Source: Pseudomonadota bacterium
Lineage (GTDB): Bacteria > Pseudomonadota > Gammaproteobacteria > Steroidobacterales > Steroidobacteraceae
Assembly: GCA_021780475.1 (NCBI GenBank)
Contig: JAJXYR010000043.1
Location: forward strand, 1-59,233
Direction: 5' to 3'
DNA: 59,233 nt
Shown here in pieces: positions 32,870-42,702 of this stretch. The position numbers were made by a program, and so were the translations under genes. Position 1 is the stretch's first letter, and each line of letters starts with the position of its first letter. The notes beneath the pieces were generated by a model that was not told where the DNA came from, did not search any database, and saw nothing but the letters and a program-made list of their open reading frames with translations.

Positions 32870-35554
32870 ATGAACTCCAAGCTCTCATACGCGATAGCGG
32901 CCATCTTGGGAGGCGCTTCCATGGGCGCCCATGCGGCTGCGCCGGCCACCACGGTCGCCGACGCCAATTCCGACTCCCTGCAGGAGATCACCGTGACGGC
33001 GCAGCGGCGCACGCAAAGCATGCAGGACGTGCCGATCTCGATGCAGGCGTTCACGTCGAAAACGCTGACGCAGCTGAACATCGCGACCTTCGACGACTAT
33101 GTAAAGTATCTGCCCAACGTGACGAGCCAGAACAACGGTCCCGGCCAGAACGAAGTGTTCATGCGCGGCCTGTCCGCCGGCGCACAAGGCACGCAAGGCA
33201 GCGGATCCACGGCATTCTTCCCGAACGTCGCCATTTATCTCGACAACCAGTCCGGCCAGCTGCCGAACCGCAATCTCGACATCTACGCGGCGGACCTGAG
33301 CCGCATCGAAGTCCTCGAAGGTCCTCAGGGCACCTTGTTCGGCGCCGGCGCCGAGGCCGGCGTGATCCGCTACATCACCAACGAGCCGAAGCTCGACGTG
33401 ACCGAGGGCAACGTCACCGCCGGGTACGGCGTGACGGCGCACGGCGACCCGAACACCGATGCGACCCTGGTGCTGAACGTCCCGCTGATTTCCGACACCC
33501 TCGCGGTTCGCGGCGTGATCTACGACGACAGCCGCGGCGGCTACATCGACAACGTGCCGGCGACATTCACGCGCCAGAGCACCGATATCGGCATTCACTA
33601 CGCGAACTACGCCACCGGTTGCTCGGCCGGCGCGCCGGCGTCCGGAGTGTGCCCGGCCGGCTCCACGGTGACCGCTTACGGCGTGCCGCCGAGCGCCGCC
33701 GCGATCAACAACTACAATATTGCGCGGCGCGCGATCAATCCCGTGACCTACAAAGGCATGCGCGTCGAGGCGCTCTACAAGATCAACGACGACTGGAACA
33801 TCCTGCTCACCCAGATGTACCAGAATCTCGATTCGCAGGGCGTGTTCTATCAACAGCCGAATGCCTCGGACGGTCAGGCGCTCGCGCCGCTCCAAGTGAC
33901 GCTGTTCAACCCAAGCTACAACAAGGACAAGTTCGAGAACACGGCCTGGACCGTGAACGGCAAATTCGGCGCGTTGAAGGCGGTCTACACCGGCGGCTAT
34001 CTCGTCCGGCACATGGAACAGACCGGCGACTACACCAATTATTCGCGCGGCGTGTACGCCGATTACTACCAGTGCTACGGCCCGGGTTCGGGCGGCGACG
34101 CCAGCCTGACCTCGACCTGTTACACCCCGAGCGCCACCTGGCACTCGCTCGAGCGCAACGAGCACATGCAGCACGAGTTCCGCGTGAGCACGCCGGACGA
34201 CTGGCGCGCGCGCGGCATCGCGGGCGTCTATTACGAGACCAACAAGGTGTACGACCAGACGCGCTGGGCCTACAAGTCGATTCCGAATTGCACCGCCACC
34301 ACGACGACGGGGTGTCTCTCCGACGTCGGCACCTTCCCCGGATCGAGCGTCGAAAACCCGGGCATACAGACCGACCCGACGTCCTTCTACCAGGACACGC
34401 GGCGCGAAACCAAGCAGCTCGCCTTCTTCGTGTCGGCCGACTACGACATCATCCCGAAGGTGCTGACCGCCACCGTCGGCACGCGCCATTTCCGATTCGA
34501 CAATTCCTCGGGCGGCAGCGTGCTCAGCAGCTTCGGCTGTTTCGAGGCCGGCACGCCCGCCGGCGGATGCCACGATCCGGTCTATTCGTACAATCTGAAC
34601 AATCAGGGCCTCGCGGACACAGAATCCGGCTGGAAGAGCCGCGCGAACCTGACCTGGCACGTCACGCGCGACGCGATGGTGTATTACACCTGGTCGCAGG
34701 GCTTCCGCCCGGGCGGCTTCAACCAGAACGGCGGCACGACCCACATCATGGGGCCCGACGGCAATTATCAGTACATCCTGCCGAAGGCCTATCACTCCGA
34801 CTCCTTGACCAACAACGAGATCGGCTGGAAGACCGAATGGCTGGATCACCGCCTGCAGTGGAACGGCGCGATCTACCGCGAGAACTGGAACGACGTGCAG
34901 ATCGCGTTCTTCGATCCGGGCATCGGCCTAGGCAACATCTACTTCGACACCAACGGCCAGAATTTCGTCGTCAAGGGCCTGGAAACCTCGCTCGTCGCGC
35001 GCGTCACCAAGGGACTCACGCTGCAGGGCGCCGCGTCCTGGAACCAGAGCCGCCAGACGAATTCGCCGGCCCTGGTCGACAACGTGCCGGGCAGCGTGAA
35101 CATCGGCAAGGCGATCACGCAATACTGCCCCGACGGGACACCGGCCTCGTGCACCGCGGTCTCGAATCCATTCGGCCCCATCGGCTCGCCGAGCGCGAAT
35201 TCGCCGCCGATGCAGTTCAGCCTGCGCGCGCGCTACGAGTGGACGATCAGCGATACCAACTGGTTCGTGCAGGCCGGCGCCGTGCACACCTCCCACTCGT
35301 TCACGCAGGCGGGCTCCGCGCAGTCCTTCGCGCAATCCGGGACCATCAGCGGACGGCTGCGCTGGGAAAATCCCGCGTACACGATGTACAACGCCTCGCT
35401 CGGCGTCGCCAAGGATCAGTGGAACGCGAAGCTCACCGTCGAGAACCTCACCAACTCGAACGCCAGCGTGAACACGAACAGCGACCAGTTCATCGTCGCG
35501 CAGACGCCGCTGCGCCCGCGCGTGATCGGCGTGTCGTTCGGCTACAGCTTCTGA
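32870..35554 (+). CDS. TonB-dependent receptor
   Basis: Signal peptide, 'LQEITVTAQRRTQSMQDVPISMQAF', 'RIEVLEGPQGTLFGAGAEAGVIRYITNEPKLD', C-terminal 'PRVIGVSFGYSF'. Confidence 0.94.
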   Translation: MNSKLSYAIAAILGGASMGAHAAAPATTVADANSDSLQEITVTAQRRTQSMQDVPISMQAFTSKTLTQLNIATFDDYVKYLPNVTSQNNGPGQNEVFMRGLSAGAQGTQGSGSTAFFPNVAIYLDNQSGQLPNRNLDIYAADLSRIEVLEGPQGTLFGAGAEAGVIRYITNEPKLDVTEGNVTAGYGVTAHGDPNTDATLVLNVPLISDTLAVRGVIYDDSRGGYIDNVPATFTRQSTDIGIHYANYATGCSAGAPASGVCPAGSTVTAYGVPPSAAAINNYNIARRAINPVTYKGMRVEALYKINDDWNILLTQMYQNLDSQGVFYQQPNASDGQALAPLQVTLFNPSYNKDKFENTAWTVNGKFGALKAVYTGGYLVRHMEQTGDYTNYSRGVYADYYQCYGPGSGGDASLTSTCYTPSATWHSLERNEHMQHEFRVSTPDDWRARGIAGVYYETNKVYDQTRWAYKSIPNCTATTTTGCLSDVGTFPGSSVENPGIQTDPTSFYQDTRRETKQLAFFVSADYDIIPKVLTATVGTRHFRFDNSSGGSVLSSFGCFEAGTPAGGCHDPVYSYNLNNQGLADTESGWKSRANLTWHVTRDAMVYYTWSQGFRPGGFNQNGGTTHIMGPDGNYQYILPKAYHSDSLTNNEIGWKTEWLDHRLQWNGAIYRENWNDVQIAFFDPGIGLGNIYFDTNGQNFVVKGLETSLVARVTKGLTLQGAASWNQSRQTNSPALVDNVPGSVNIGKAITQYCPDGTPASCTAVSNPFGPIGSPSANSPPMQFSLRARYEWTISDTNWFVQAGAVHTSHSFTQAGSAQSFAQSGTISGRLRWENPAYTMYNASLGVAKDQWNAKLTVENLTNSNASVNTNSDQFIVAQTPLRPRVIGVSFGYSF

Positions 35555-35566
35555 GGCCCGGCTGAC

Positions 35567-35594
35567 AAGGCCTCCCGCGCGAGCGGGAGGCCTT
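35567..35594. terminator. Hairpin, likely bidirectional terminator between convergent genes
   Basis: AAGGCCTCCCGC-GCGA-GCGGGAGGCCTT, perfect 12-bp stem, placed between the TonB receptor and betA stops. Confidence 0.75.
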
Positions 35595-35609
35595 TGGGGT
35601 TTCGTCCGT

Positions 35610-37262
35610 TCAGCGCAGCGCGGCGCGACGTGGCGGGGCCTGGGTATGGACGGCCGTCGACGGAGCGAGCATCCCCCGGCCGAGAATGTGGTCGGCCGCC
35701 TTTTCGGCGAGCATGATCGTCGGCGCGTTCAGGTTGCCGGTGGTCACGGACGGCATGATCGAGGAATCGACGACACGCAGCCGCTCGATCCCAATCACCC
35801 GGGTCAGCGGATCCACGACCGCCATCGGATCGCCGGGGTCGCCCATCTTGCACGAACAGGACGGGTGGTACGCGCTCTCGACTTTCGCACGAACGAACTC
35901 GTCGATGGCCGCGTCGCCGACGACGTCCGCGCCCGGCTGAATCTCCCGGCCCCGATACGGATCGAACGCGGCCTGGGCGAAAATCTCCCGGGTCAGCCGC
36001 ACGCAGGCGCGCATCTCCGCCCAGTCGTCCGGGTGGCTGAGATAATTGAACAGGATCTTCGGCTTCTCCAGCGGATTGGTCGAGGTGATGCGCACCCAGC
36101 CGCGGCTCTTCGAGCGCATCGGACCGACATGGGCCTGGAAACCGTGCTCCTTCGCGAGCGTCGACCCGTCGTAGGCGACCGCGAGCGGCAGGAAATGATA
36201 CTGGATGTCCGGATACGGCACGGCCGGGCTGCTGCGGATGAAACCGCAGGATTCGAAATGATTGGTCGCGCCGAGGCCGTCCTTGAACAGCAGCCAGCGG
36301 ATTCCGACCCGCAGTTTGCCGAGCGGCTTGATCGCCGGGTACAGGCTGACCGGCTGCGTGCAGGCCACCTGGAAATAGAACTCCAGGTGATCCTGCAGAT
36401 TCTCGCCGACCCCCGGGAGATCGTGCACGACCGGGATGCCGAGCTCACGCAGCAGCTTCGCCGGTCCGATGCCGGACAGCTGCAACAACTGCGGCGAGTT
36501 GATCGGCCCGCCGGCGAGGATCGTTTCGCGCCGCGCGCGCGCGACGTGCAGCGCATCGCCGCGGCGAAACTCCACGCCCACCGCGCGCCGGCCCTCGAAC
36601 AGGATCCGCGTCGCGAGCGCCTGGGTCATGACGACGAGATTCCTGCGCTTCATCGCCGGCCGCAGGTACGCGTTCGCGGCGCTCGCGCGCCGGCCGTTCG
36701 CGACCGTCATGTCCATGCGCCCGAAGCCTTCCTGTTGCGCGCCGTTGATGTCGTCGGTTCGCGCATAACCGGCCTGTTCGGCCGCCGCGAGCCAGGCCGC
36801 GTGCAGCGGATTCTTCAAGGAGCCGTAGCGCGTTCCGAGCGGTCCGCGATCGCCGCGATAGGCATCGCCGCCGTCGGCGCGCGTCTCCGCACGCTTGAAA
36901 TACGGCAGGACGTCGGCGTAGCTCCATCCGGCCGCGCCCTCCTCCTCCCAGCGCTCGAAGTCCTGCGGATTGCCGCGCACGTAGACGAGGCCGTTGATCG
37001 ACGAGGAGCCGCCGAGGACCTTGCCGCGGGGCGTGTGCATGATCCGCCCGCCGAGGTGCGGCTCCGGCTCCGTGTGATAGAACCAGTTGTACTTGGGCAT
37101 GTTCATCGGAATCGACAAGGCCGAGGGCATCTGGATGAACACCGAGCGGTCCGATCCGCCGTACTCCAGCACCAGCACGCTCGCGCCGCCGTCGGCGGTC
37201 AGCCGGTCCGCGAGCACGCAACCGGCCGAGCCCGCGCCGACGATCACATAATCGAATTCCAT
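35610..37262 (-). CDS. betA: Choline dehydrogenase (GMC oxidoreductase)
   Basis: 'FDYVIVGAGSAGCVLADRL', 'GKVLGGSSSINGLVYVRGNPQDFERWEEEGAAGWSYADVLPYFKRAE', 'SAYHPSCSCKMG'; next to the betIB fusion. Confidence 0.93.
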   Translation of the reverse strand: MEFDYVIVGAGSAGCVLADRLTADGGASVLVLEYGGSDRSVFIQMPSALSIPMNMPKYNWFYHTEPEPHLGGRIMHTPRGKVLGGSSSINGLVYVRGNPQDFERWEEEGAAGWSYADVLPYFKRAETRADGGDAYRGDRGPLGTRYGSLKNPLHAAWLAAAEQAGYARTDDINGAQQEGFGRMDMTVANGRRASAANAYLRPAMKRRNLVVMTQALATRILFEGRRAVGVEFRRGDALHVARARRETILAGGPINSPQLLQLSGIGPAKLLRELGIPVVHDLPGVGENLQDHLEFYFQVACTQPVSLYPAIKPLGKLRVGIRWLLFKDGLGATNHFESCGFIRSSPAVPYPDIQYHFLPLAVAYDGSTLAKEHGFQAHVGPMRSKSRGWVRITSTNPLEKPKILFNYLSHPDDWAEMRACVRLTREIFAQAAFDPYRGREIQPGADVVGDAAIDEFVRAKVESAYHPSCSCKMGDPGDPMAVVDPLTRVIGIERLRVVDSSIMPSVTTGNLNAPTIMLAEKAADHILGRGMLAPSTAVHTQAPPRRAALR

Positions 37263-37284
37263 CTCGGTCACACCCTGCACTCCA

Positions 37285-39384
37285 TCAGTAAGGCGCGTCC
37301 ACGTCGCCCATCGCGACATAGACACTCTTCAATTGCGTGTAATGCTCGATCGCCGCGCGGCCGTTCTCGCGCCCGATCCCGGACAACTTGTAGCCGCCGA
37401 ACGGCAATTCGATCGGCGTGACGTTGTAATGATTGATCCAGCAGGTGCCGGCCTGCAGGCGCGCGATCACCCGGTGGGCGCGCGTCAGGTCGTTCGTGAA
37501 GACGCCGGCCGCGAGGCCGAATTCGGTGGCGTTGGCGCGGGCGATCACGTCCTCCTCGTCCTCGAAATCCAGGATGGACATCACCGGACCGAAGATCTCC
37601 TCGCGCACGATCGCCATGTCGTCGTGGCATCCGTCGAATACCGTGGGTGCGACGAAAAAGCCGTTCGCGAGATCTCCGTCGGTCACGCGGCCGCCGCCGG
37701 TGATCACGCGCGCACCCTCGGCGCGGCCGCGGGCGATGTAGCCCAGGACCTTGTTCAAGTGCGCTTCACTGGTGAGCGGGCCGATCTGGGTGGCTGGATC
37801 CAGCGGATCGCCGATGCGCATGGCCGCGACGCGCGCGGCCAGGCGTTCGAGGAACGCCGCCTTGATGGACCGATGCACGAAAACCCGGGTCGCGTTCGAA
37901 CAAACCTGGCCGGTCGAATAAAAGTTCGCGAGCAGCGCTCCGCCGACCGCATTGTCCAACTTGGCGTCGTCGAAGACGATCAGCGGCGACTTGCCGCCGA
38001 GTTCCAACGTCACGTACTTCAGTGTCTGCGCCGCATCGCTCATGACGGCCTTTCCCGTCCCCACTTCGCCAGTGAGGGAGACCTTGCGGATTCTGGGGTG
38101 GCGCGTCAGCAGGCGGCCCGTGTCCGCGAACCCTTGCACCACTTGAAAGACCCCGCGCGGCACACCGGCCTCGAGAAAGATCTCCTGGAGCTTGACCGCG
38201 CTCAAGGGCGTGATCTCCGCGGGCTTGAATATCATTGCGTTGCCGCAGGCGAGGGCCGGCGCCGCCTTCCAGCAGGCGATCTGCAGCGGATAATTCCACG
38301 CGCCGATGCCGGCGACGACTCCGAGAGGCTCGCGCCGCGTATAGCCGAAGGCCTGCGGCCCGAGATCGATGTGCTCGCCGGCGAGGCTTTGCGCGAGGGC
38401 GGCGAAATACTCGATGCATTCCGCGCCCGAGATGACGTCGACGACGCGGGTCTCCTGGATCGGCTTGCCCGTGTCGCGGGTTTCCAGTTCCGCGAGTTCA
38501 TCATTGCGCTCGCGCAGCAATGCCGCCGCGCGCCGCAGCACGCGCGCCCGCTGCGCACCGGGCCAGGATGCCCATTCCGTCTGGCCGCGCGTCGCGGCCG
38601 CAACGGCGGCCTCGATTTCATCGACGCCGGCAACGGTCAGGTACTCGAGCACGGCGCCGGTCGTCGGATTGACCGTCGCGAAGCGTTCACCGGCCGCCGG
38701 CGCGGCGGTCGGCGCACCGGACAAAGCCACGCGCGGCGCCGCGTCCGCGGTGGTCGTGTTGTCCCGCAGGCGGCCATCGACGAAGGCGGTGAGCAGTGCC
38801 CGGGCCCCTTCGCTGTCGGCCTCGCGCCATTCGGACAAGGCCGCACGCAGCCAGACGCCGTCGATCATCGCCGCGATCATCGACGCGATGCTGTGGGCCT
38901 GCGCGGGGGGCACTAATTTCGCGAGCGACAGACGCAGCGTCGACAAGGTGCGCCGCTGATACACGGATTGGACCCGGTACAAACCCTTGAGCTGCAAGGC
39001 CTGTCCCCAGAAGGCCAGCCAGGCCGTTCCGGTGCGCCGGTCGAACTCCTGCGGTGCAAGATTCGCGTCGATCACCGCCTGAATGCGGCCGCGCGGCGTG
39101 TGCGCCAGGCGCAGTCGCGCACGCACCAGGTCACCGACGCGGCGGGCGAGCGAGCGGAACGCCGCGACGAGCAGACCATCCTTGTCGCCGAAATAGTGCG
39201 CGACCAGCCCGGGTGAGACGTTCGCGCGCGCCGCGATTTGCGCAAGGGTCGTGCCAGTGAATCCGACTTCCGCTAGGCTGTCGATCGTGACGTCGATCAG
39301 CTGGCGCCGGCGCATGTCTTCGACCGGTTCGCGCGATTTATCGTTGCGTGGTGTTGAGTGAGTATTCAATTTTACGGTCCTCAT
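37285..39384 (-). CDS. Fusion ORF: BetI-type TetR repressor (N-terminal) + betaine aldehyde dehydrogenase BetB (C-terminal)
   Basis: One uninterrupted 699-aa ORF: '[56 protein letters not shown]...[38 protein letters not shown]' (BetI), then '[22 protein letters not shown]...[34 protein letters not shown]...[15 protein letters not shown]...[17 protein letters not shown]' (BetB). Confidence 0.92.
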   Translation of the reverse strand: MRTVKLNTHSTPRNDKSREPVEDMRRRQLIDVTIDSLAEVGFTGTTLAQIAARANVSPGLVAHYFGDKDGLLVAAFRSLARRVGDLVRARLRLAHTPRGRIQAVIDANLAPQEFDRRTGTAWLAFWGQALQLKGLYRVQSVYQRRTLSTLRLSLAKLVPPAQAHSIASMIAAMIDGVWLRAALSEWREADSEGARALLTAFVDGRLRDNTTTADAAPRVALSGAPTAAPAAGERFATVNPTTGAVLEYLTVAGVDEIEAAVAAATRGQTEWASWPGAQRARVLRRAAALLRERNDELAELETRDTGKPIQETRVVDVISGAECIEYFAALAQSLAGEHIDLGPQAFGYTRREPLGVVAGIGAWNYPLQIACWKAAPALACGNAMIFKPAEITPLSAVKLQEIFLEAGVPRGVFQVVQGFADTGRLLTRHPRIRKVSLTGEVGTGKAVMSDAAQTLKYVTLELGGKSPLIVFDDAKLDNAVGGALLANFYSTGQVCSNATRVFVHRSIKAAFLERLAARVAAMRIGDPLDPATQIGPLTSEAHLNKVLGYIARGRAEGARVITGGGRVTDGDLANGFFVAPTVFDGCHDDMAIVREEIFGPVMSILDFEDEEDVIARANATEFGLAAGVFTNDLTRAHRVIARLQAGTCWINHYNVTPIELPFGGYKLSGIGRENGRAAIEHYTQLKSVYVAMGDVDAPY

Positions 39385-39452
39385 GGGCGGCGACGAGGCC
39401 CCCTATGGACGCCCGGCGGAATTGCGCCTAAGATCGGCCGTCACAAAATTCT

Positions 39453-39471
39453 ATTAGCTTTATCAACTAAT
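39453..39471. promoter_or_regulatory. Candidate operator ATTAG-N9-CTAAT between the betIB fusion and the choXW-like gene
   Basis: ATTAGCTTTATCAACTAAT inverted repeat within an AT-rich stretch of an otherwise GC-rich divergent intergenic region. Confidence 0.45.
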
Positions 39472-39484
39472 TAGGGAATCTTGG

Positions 39485-41392
39485 GTGAGCGCAGACCAGA
39501 TCACGTTAAACGCTTATTCAAACTGGCGCATCAAGGTGCCATCATGCCGCTCTCACGGCCGCCGGGTCAAGCCCCGCACGCGTCGGTTCGAGCGCTTCGC
39601 CATCGCATTCGCCGCGCTGTTTTCCTTGGCGCTCGCGAGCGTGGCGCAGGCCGTCGTCGACCCGCCGTCGTGCCGCACGGTGCGTTTCTCCGACGTCGGT
39701 TGGACCGACGTCACCTCGACGACCGCGATCGCGAGCGAACTGCTGTCCCGCCTCGGCTACACGCCGACCGTCACGGTCCTGTCGGTTCCGGTTACGTTCG
39801 CCTCCTTGCGCAACAAGGACCTCGACGTGTTCCTCGGGAACTGGATGCCGACCCAGGAAGCCGACCGGCATCAATACGTCGCCGACGGATCCGTGGTGGT
39901 TCTGCGGCCGAACCTCACGGGGGCCAAATACACGCTCGCGGTGCCCGCCTACACCTACGACGCGGGCTTGCGCAGCTTCGCGGACATCGAACGTTTCGGC
40001 GCGCAGCTCAATCACGTCATTTACGGGATCGAACCCGGCAACGACGGCAACCGCACCATCCTGAAAATGCTGAAGCAAAATCTGTTCGGCCTCGGCAACT
40101 TCCAATTGGTCGAGTCCTCCGAGCAGGGCATGCTGTCCCAGGTCGCCCGCGCGTTTCAGGCGAAACAGCCGATCGTCTTCCTCGCGTGGGAACCGCATCC
40201 GATGAACATGCGCTTCGACCTGCGCTATCTGAACGGCGGCGACGCGGTCTTCGGGCCGAACTTCGGCGGTGCGACGGTCTACACCGTCACGCGCGCGGGC
40301 TATGCAGCCCAATGCCCGAATGTCGGCCATCTGCTCGAAAATCTCCAATTCACGCTGCGCGGCGAGAATCAGATGATGGATGCGATATTGGACCGGCACA
40401 TGCAGCCGCGCGCGGCGGCCGCGGCCTGGCTGAAAGCCCATCCCCGGGCCGTGTCGGCCTGGCTCGCGGGCGTTTACACCGTCGACGGCAAGCCGGCGAC
40501 GGACGCGCTGGCGGACGCACCCCGGCGGCTCGGTCCGCGCGGCATCGAGCAGTGGATCACGAGCCACAAGATTCCGGTAGGCGACATGATGGCGGTCGCG
40601 ATCGACGCCACCAAAAAGCACGGCACGCTGTTCTTCGACGGCGTATCCACGGTGATCTCCTCCACGGTCAACGATCTAACCCGCCTGCTCGAGGTCGTGC
40701 CGGCGCTGGTGTTCATCGTCGGCGCGACGCTGCTGTCCTATGCGCTGCGCCGTTCCTGGGGCATCGCCGCCTTCGTCGGCATCGCCTTGTTGTTCATCTT
40801 GAATCAAGGCTATTGGATCGCGACGATGGAGACGCTGTCGCTCGTGATCGTTGCGACGCTGCTGTCGACGGCGATCGGCGTGCCGCTGGGAATCGCCGCC
40901 GCCCACCGGCCGAGGCTGTTCGCGGCGCTGCGGCCGGTGCTCGACCTGATGCAGACCTTGCCGACCTTCGTGTACCTGATTCCGACGCTGGTGCTGTTCG
41001 GACTCGGTGTGGTGCCGGGATTGATCTCCACGGTGATCTTCGCGCTGCCCGCGCCGATCCGCCTCACCCACCTCGGCGTCTCGTCCGTGCCCAGGCCCTT
41101 GATCGAGGCCGGCGAGGCCTTCGGGGCGACGCCGATGCAGCTGCTGTGGAAAATCGAGCTGCCGAGCGCGGCGCCGACGATCATCGCCGGTGTCACCCAA
41201 TGCATCATGCTCAGCCTGTCGATGGTGGTGATCGCGGCGCTCGTCGGCGCGGGCGGGCTCGGCGTGCCGGTCGTACGCGCGTTGAACACGGTCCAGGTTG
41301 GCATGGGATTCGAGGCGGGCTTCACCATCGTGCTGCTCGCGATCATCCTCGACCGCGTCAGCCGTCCCAAGGAACCGGGAGCGCCGCGATGA
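39485..41392 (+). CDS. Fused glycine-betaine/choline ABC transporter: N-terminal substrate-binding domain (ChoX/OpuAC-like) + C-terminal permease (ChoW/ProW-like)
   Basis: Binding domain 'TVRFSDVGWTDVTSTTAIASELLSRLGYTPTV...LDVFLGNWMPTQEAD' followed in frame by permease 'VPLGIAAAHRP...PVLDLMQTLPTFVYLIPTLVLFGLGVVPGLISTVIFALPAPIRLTHLGV...EAFGATPMQLLWKIELPSAAPTIIAGVTQCIMLSLSMVVIAALVGAGGLG'. Confidence 0.9.
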   Translation: MSADQITLNAYSNWRIKVPSCRSHGRRVKPRTRRFERFAIAFAALFSLALASVAQAVVDPPSCRTVRFSDVGWTDVTSTTAIASELLSRLGYTPTVTVLSVPVTFASLRNKDLDVFLGNWMPTQEADRHQYVADGSVVVLRPNLTGAKYTLAVPAYTYDAGLRSFADIERFGAQLNHVIYGIEPGNDGNRTILKMLKQNLFGLGNFQLVESSEQGMLSQVARAFQAKQPIVFLAWEPHPMNMRFDLRYLNGGDAVFGPNFGGATVYTVTRAGYAAQCPNVGHLLENLQFTLRGENQMMDAILDRHMQPRAAAAAWLKAHPRAVSAWLAGVYTVDGKPATDALADAPRRLGPRGIEQWITSHKIPVGDMMAVAIDATKKHGTLFFDGVSTVISSTVNDLTRLLEVVPALVFIVGATLLSYALRRSWGIAAFVGIALLFILNQGYWIATMETLSLVIVATLLSTAIGVPLGIAAAHRPRLFAALRPVLDLMQTLPTFVYLIPTLVLFGLGVVPGLISTVIFALPAPIRLTHLGVSSVPRPLIEAGEAFGATPMQLLWKIELPSAAPTIIAGVTQCIMLSLSMVVIAALVGAGGLGVPVVRALNTVQVGMGFEAGFTIVLLAIILDRVSRPKEPGAPR

Positions 41393-42609
41393 GCACCGCG
41401 ATCGAATTCAAGTCCGTCGACATCCTGTTCTCCCGCGGCGAGGGACGCGACGGCCGCAAGTCGATCCGTGAGGCGCTCGCGCTCCTCGACTCGGGCGGCA
41501 CCCGCGCGCAGATCGCCGACAAGTTCGGGGTCGTGGTCGGCGTCGCGGGCGCGAGCCTCGCCGTCGAGAGCGGCGAGATATCGGTCCTCATGGGGCTCTC
41601 CGGGTCAGGCAAATCGACGCTGTTGCGCGCTGCGAACGGGTTGAACCGGGTCACCCGCGGATCGGTGCTGGTACACGCCGGCGATGCGCCGATCGACGTC
41701 GCGAACTGCGATGCGCTGCGGCTGCGCGGCCTGCGGCGGGCACGGATCGCGATGGTGTTCCAGCAATTCGGCCTGCTGCCCTGGCGCACCGTCCGCGACA
41801 ATGTCGGTTTCGGCCTCGAGCTGCGGGGCGAGCGGCCGGCGGCGCGGCGCAGGATCGTCGACGAGAAGCTCGAACTCGTCGGTCTGTCGCAGTGGGCCGA
41901 ACGGCATGTCTCCGAATTGTCTGGCGGCATGCAGCAGCGCGTGGGACTCGCGCGCGCGTTCGCCACAGAGGCCGACATCCTCCTGATGGACGAACCGTTC
42001 TCCGCGCTCGACCCCTTGATCCGCGGGAAGCTGCAGGATGAACTTCTCGAGCTGCAGTCGCGCGTGAAAAAGACGATCCTGTTCGTGAGTCACGATCTAG
42101 ACGAGGCGCTGCGTCTCGGCGATCGGATCACGATCATGCAAAACGGCCGCATCGTGCAGACCGGCACCGCGCTCGACATCGTCATGGCTCCGGCGGACGA
42201 CTACGTCGCCGAGTTCGTGCAGCACATGAACCCGCTGGACGTGCTGACGGGCGGGATGATCATGCGCGCGCGCGCCGATTTCGAGGGCGACGGCGACGGA
42301 CTGTGGCTCGACGCCGGCCGCCGCTACCGGCTCCGTCTCGACGCGGCGGACCGGGCGCTCGCGCTGCAGGCGGATGCGCGTCCGCTCGAACTGGTGACCG
42401 TGCCGGCCGAGGGCGTGATGCCCGCCGGAGCGGGCGGTGCGCCGCTCGCCCCGGCCTCGCTGTCGCTGCACGAGATCATCCGCCTGCGCAAGTTGTCCGG
42501 CCATCCCGTGCTGCTCGAGGCGGAGGGGCGCGTGATCGGCGTCTGCGGCGATGCCGAGATCATCACGGCATTGGCCGCGGCGGGCCGGGACAACAGGACC
42601 CCGCGCTAG
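41389..42609 (+). CDS. choV: Glycine betaine/choline ABC transporter ATP-binding protein
   Basis: Walker A 'GLSGSGKSTLLRAANGLNRVTRG', signature 'LSGGMQQRVGLARAFATEADILLMDEPFSALDPLIR'; ATGA overlap with the permease. The ORF-track start at 39481 is out-of-frame read-through. Confidence 0.92.
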   Translation: MSTAIEFKSVDILFSRGEGRDGRKSIREALALLDSGGTRAQIADKFGVVVGVAGASLAVESGEISVLMGLSGSGKSTLLRAANGLNRVTRGSVLVHAGDAPIDVANCDALRLRGLRRARIAMVFQQFGLLPWRTVRDNVGFGLELRGERPAARRRIVDEKLELVGLSQWAERHVSELSGGMQQRVGLARAFATEADILLMDEPFSALDPLIRGKLQDELLELQSRVKKTILFVSHDLDEALRLGDRITIMQNGRIVQTGTALDIVMAPADDYVAEFVQHMNPLDVLTGGMIMRARADFEGDGDGLWLDAGRRYRLRLDAADRALALQADARPLELVTVPAEGVMPAGAGGAPLAPASLSLHEIIRLRKLSGHPVLLEAEGRVIGVCGDAEIITALAAAGRDNRTPR

Positions 42610-42640
42610 CCGCCGCGGCGGCCCGCCCGACGTCTGGCGT

Positions 42641-42665
42641 ATTTATTATCATCAATATAATATAA
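42641..42665. promoter_or_regulatory. AT-rich 25-bp imperfect palindrome (element C1) upstream of the BKACE operon
   Basis: ATTTATTATCATCAATATAATATAA; 20/25 identical to 50261-50285; contains TATAAT. Confidence 0.55.
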
Positions 42666-42702
42666 CCGCATCGACCGCCGCCGGCGGGACAGGGGATACG
42701 CC

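Noticed and set aside
32885-34849. 654-aa minus-strand ORF inside the TonB receptor (and 33619-35565 +)
   Set aside because: Shadow frames of a clear TonB-dependent receptor; no family motifs.
39481-42609. Apparent 1042-aa protein ending in the ABC ATPase
   Set aside because: The N-terminal ~635 codons are out of frame with the real binding-protein/permease ORF; the ATPase begins at ATG 41389 with an ATGA overlap.
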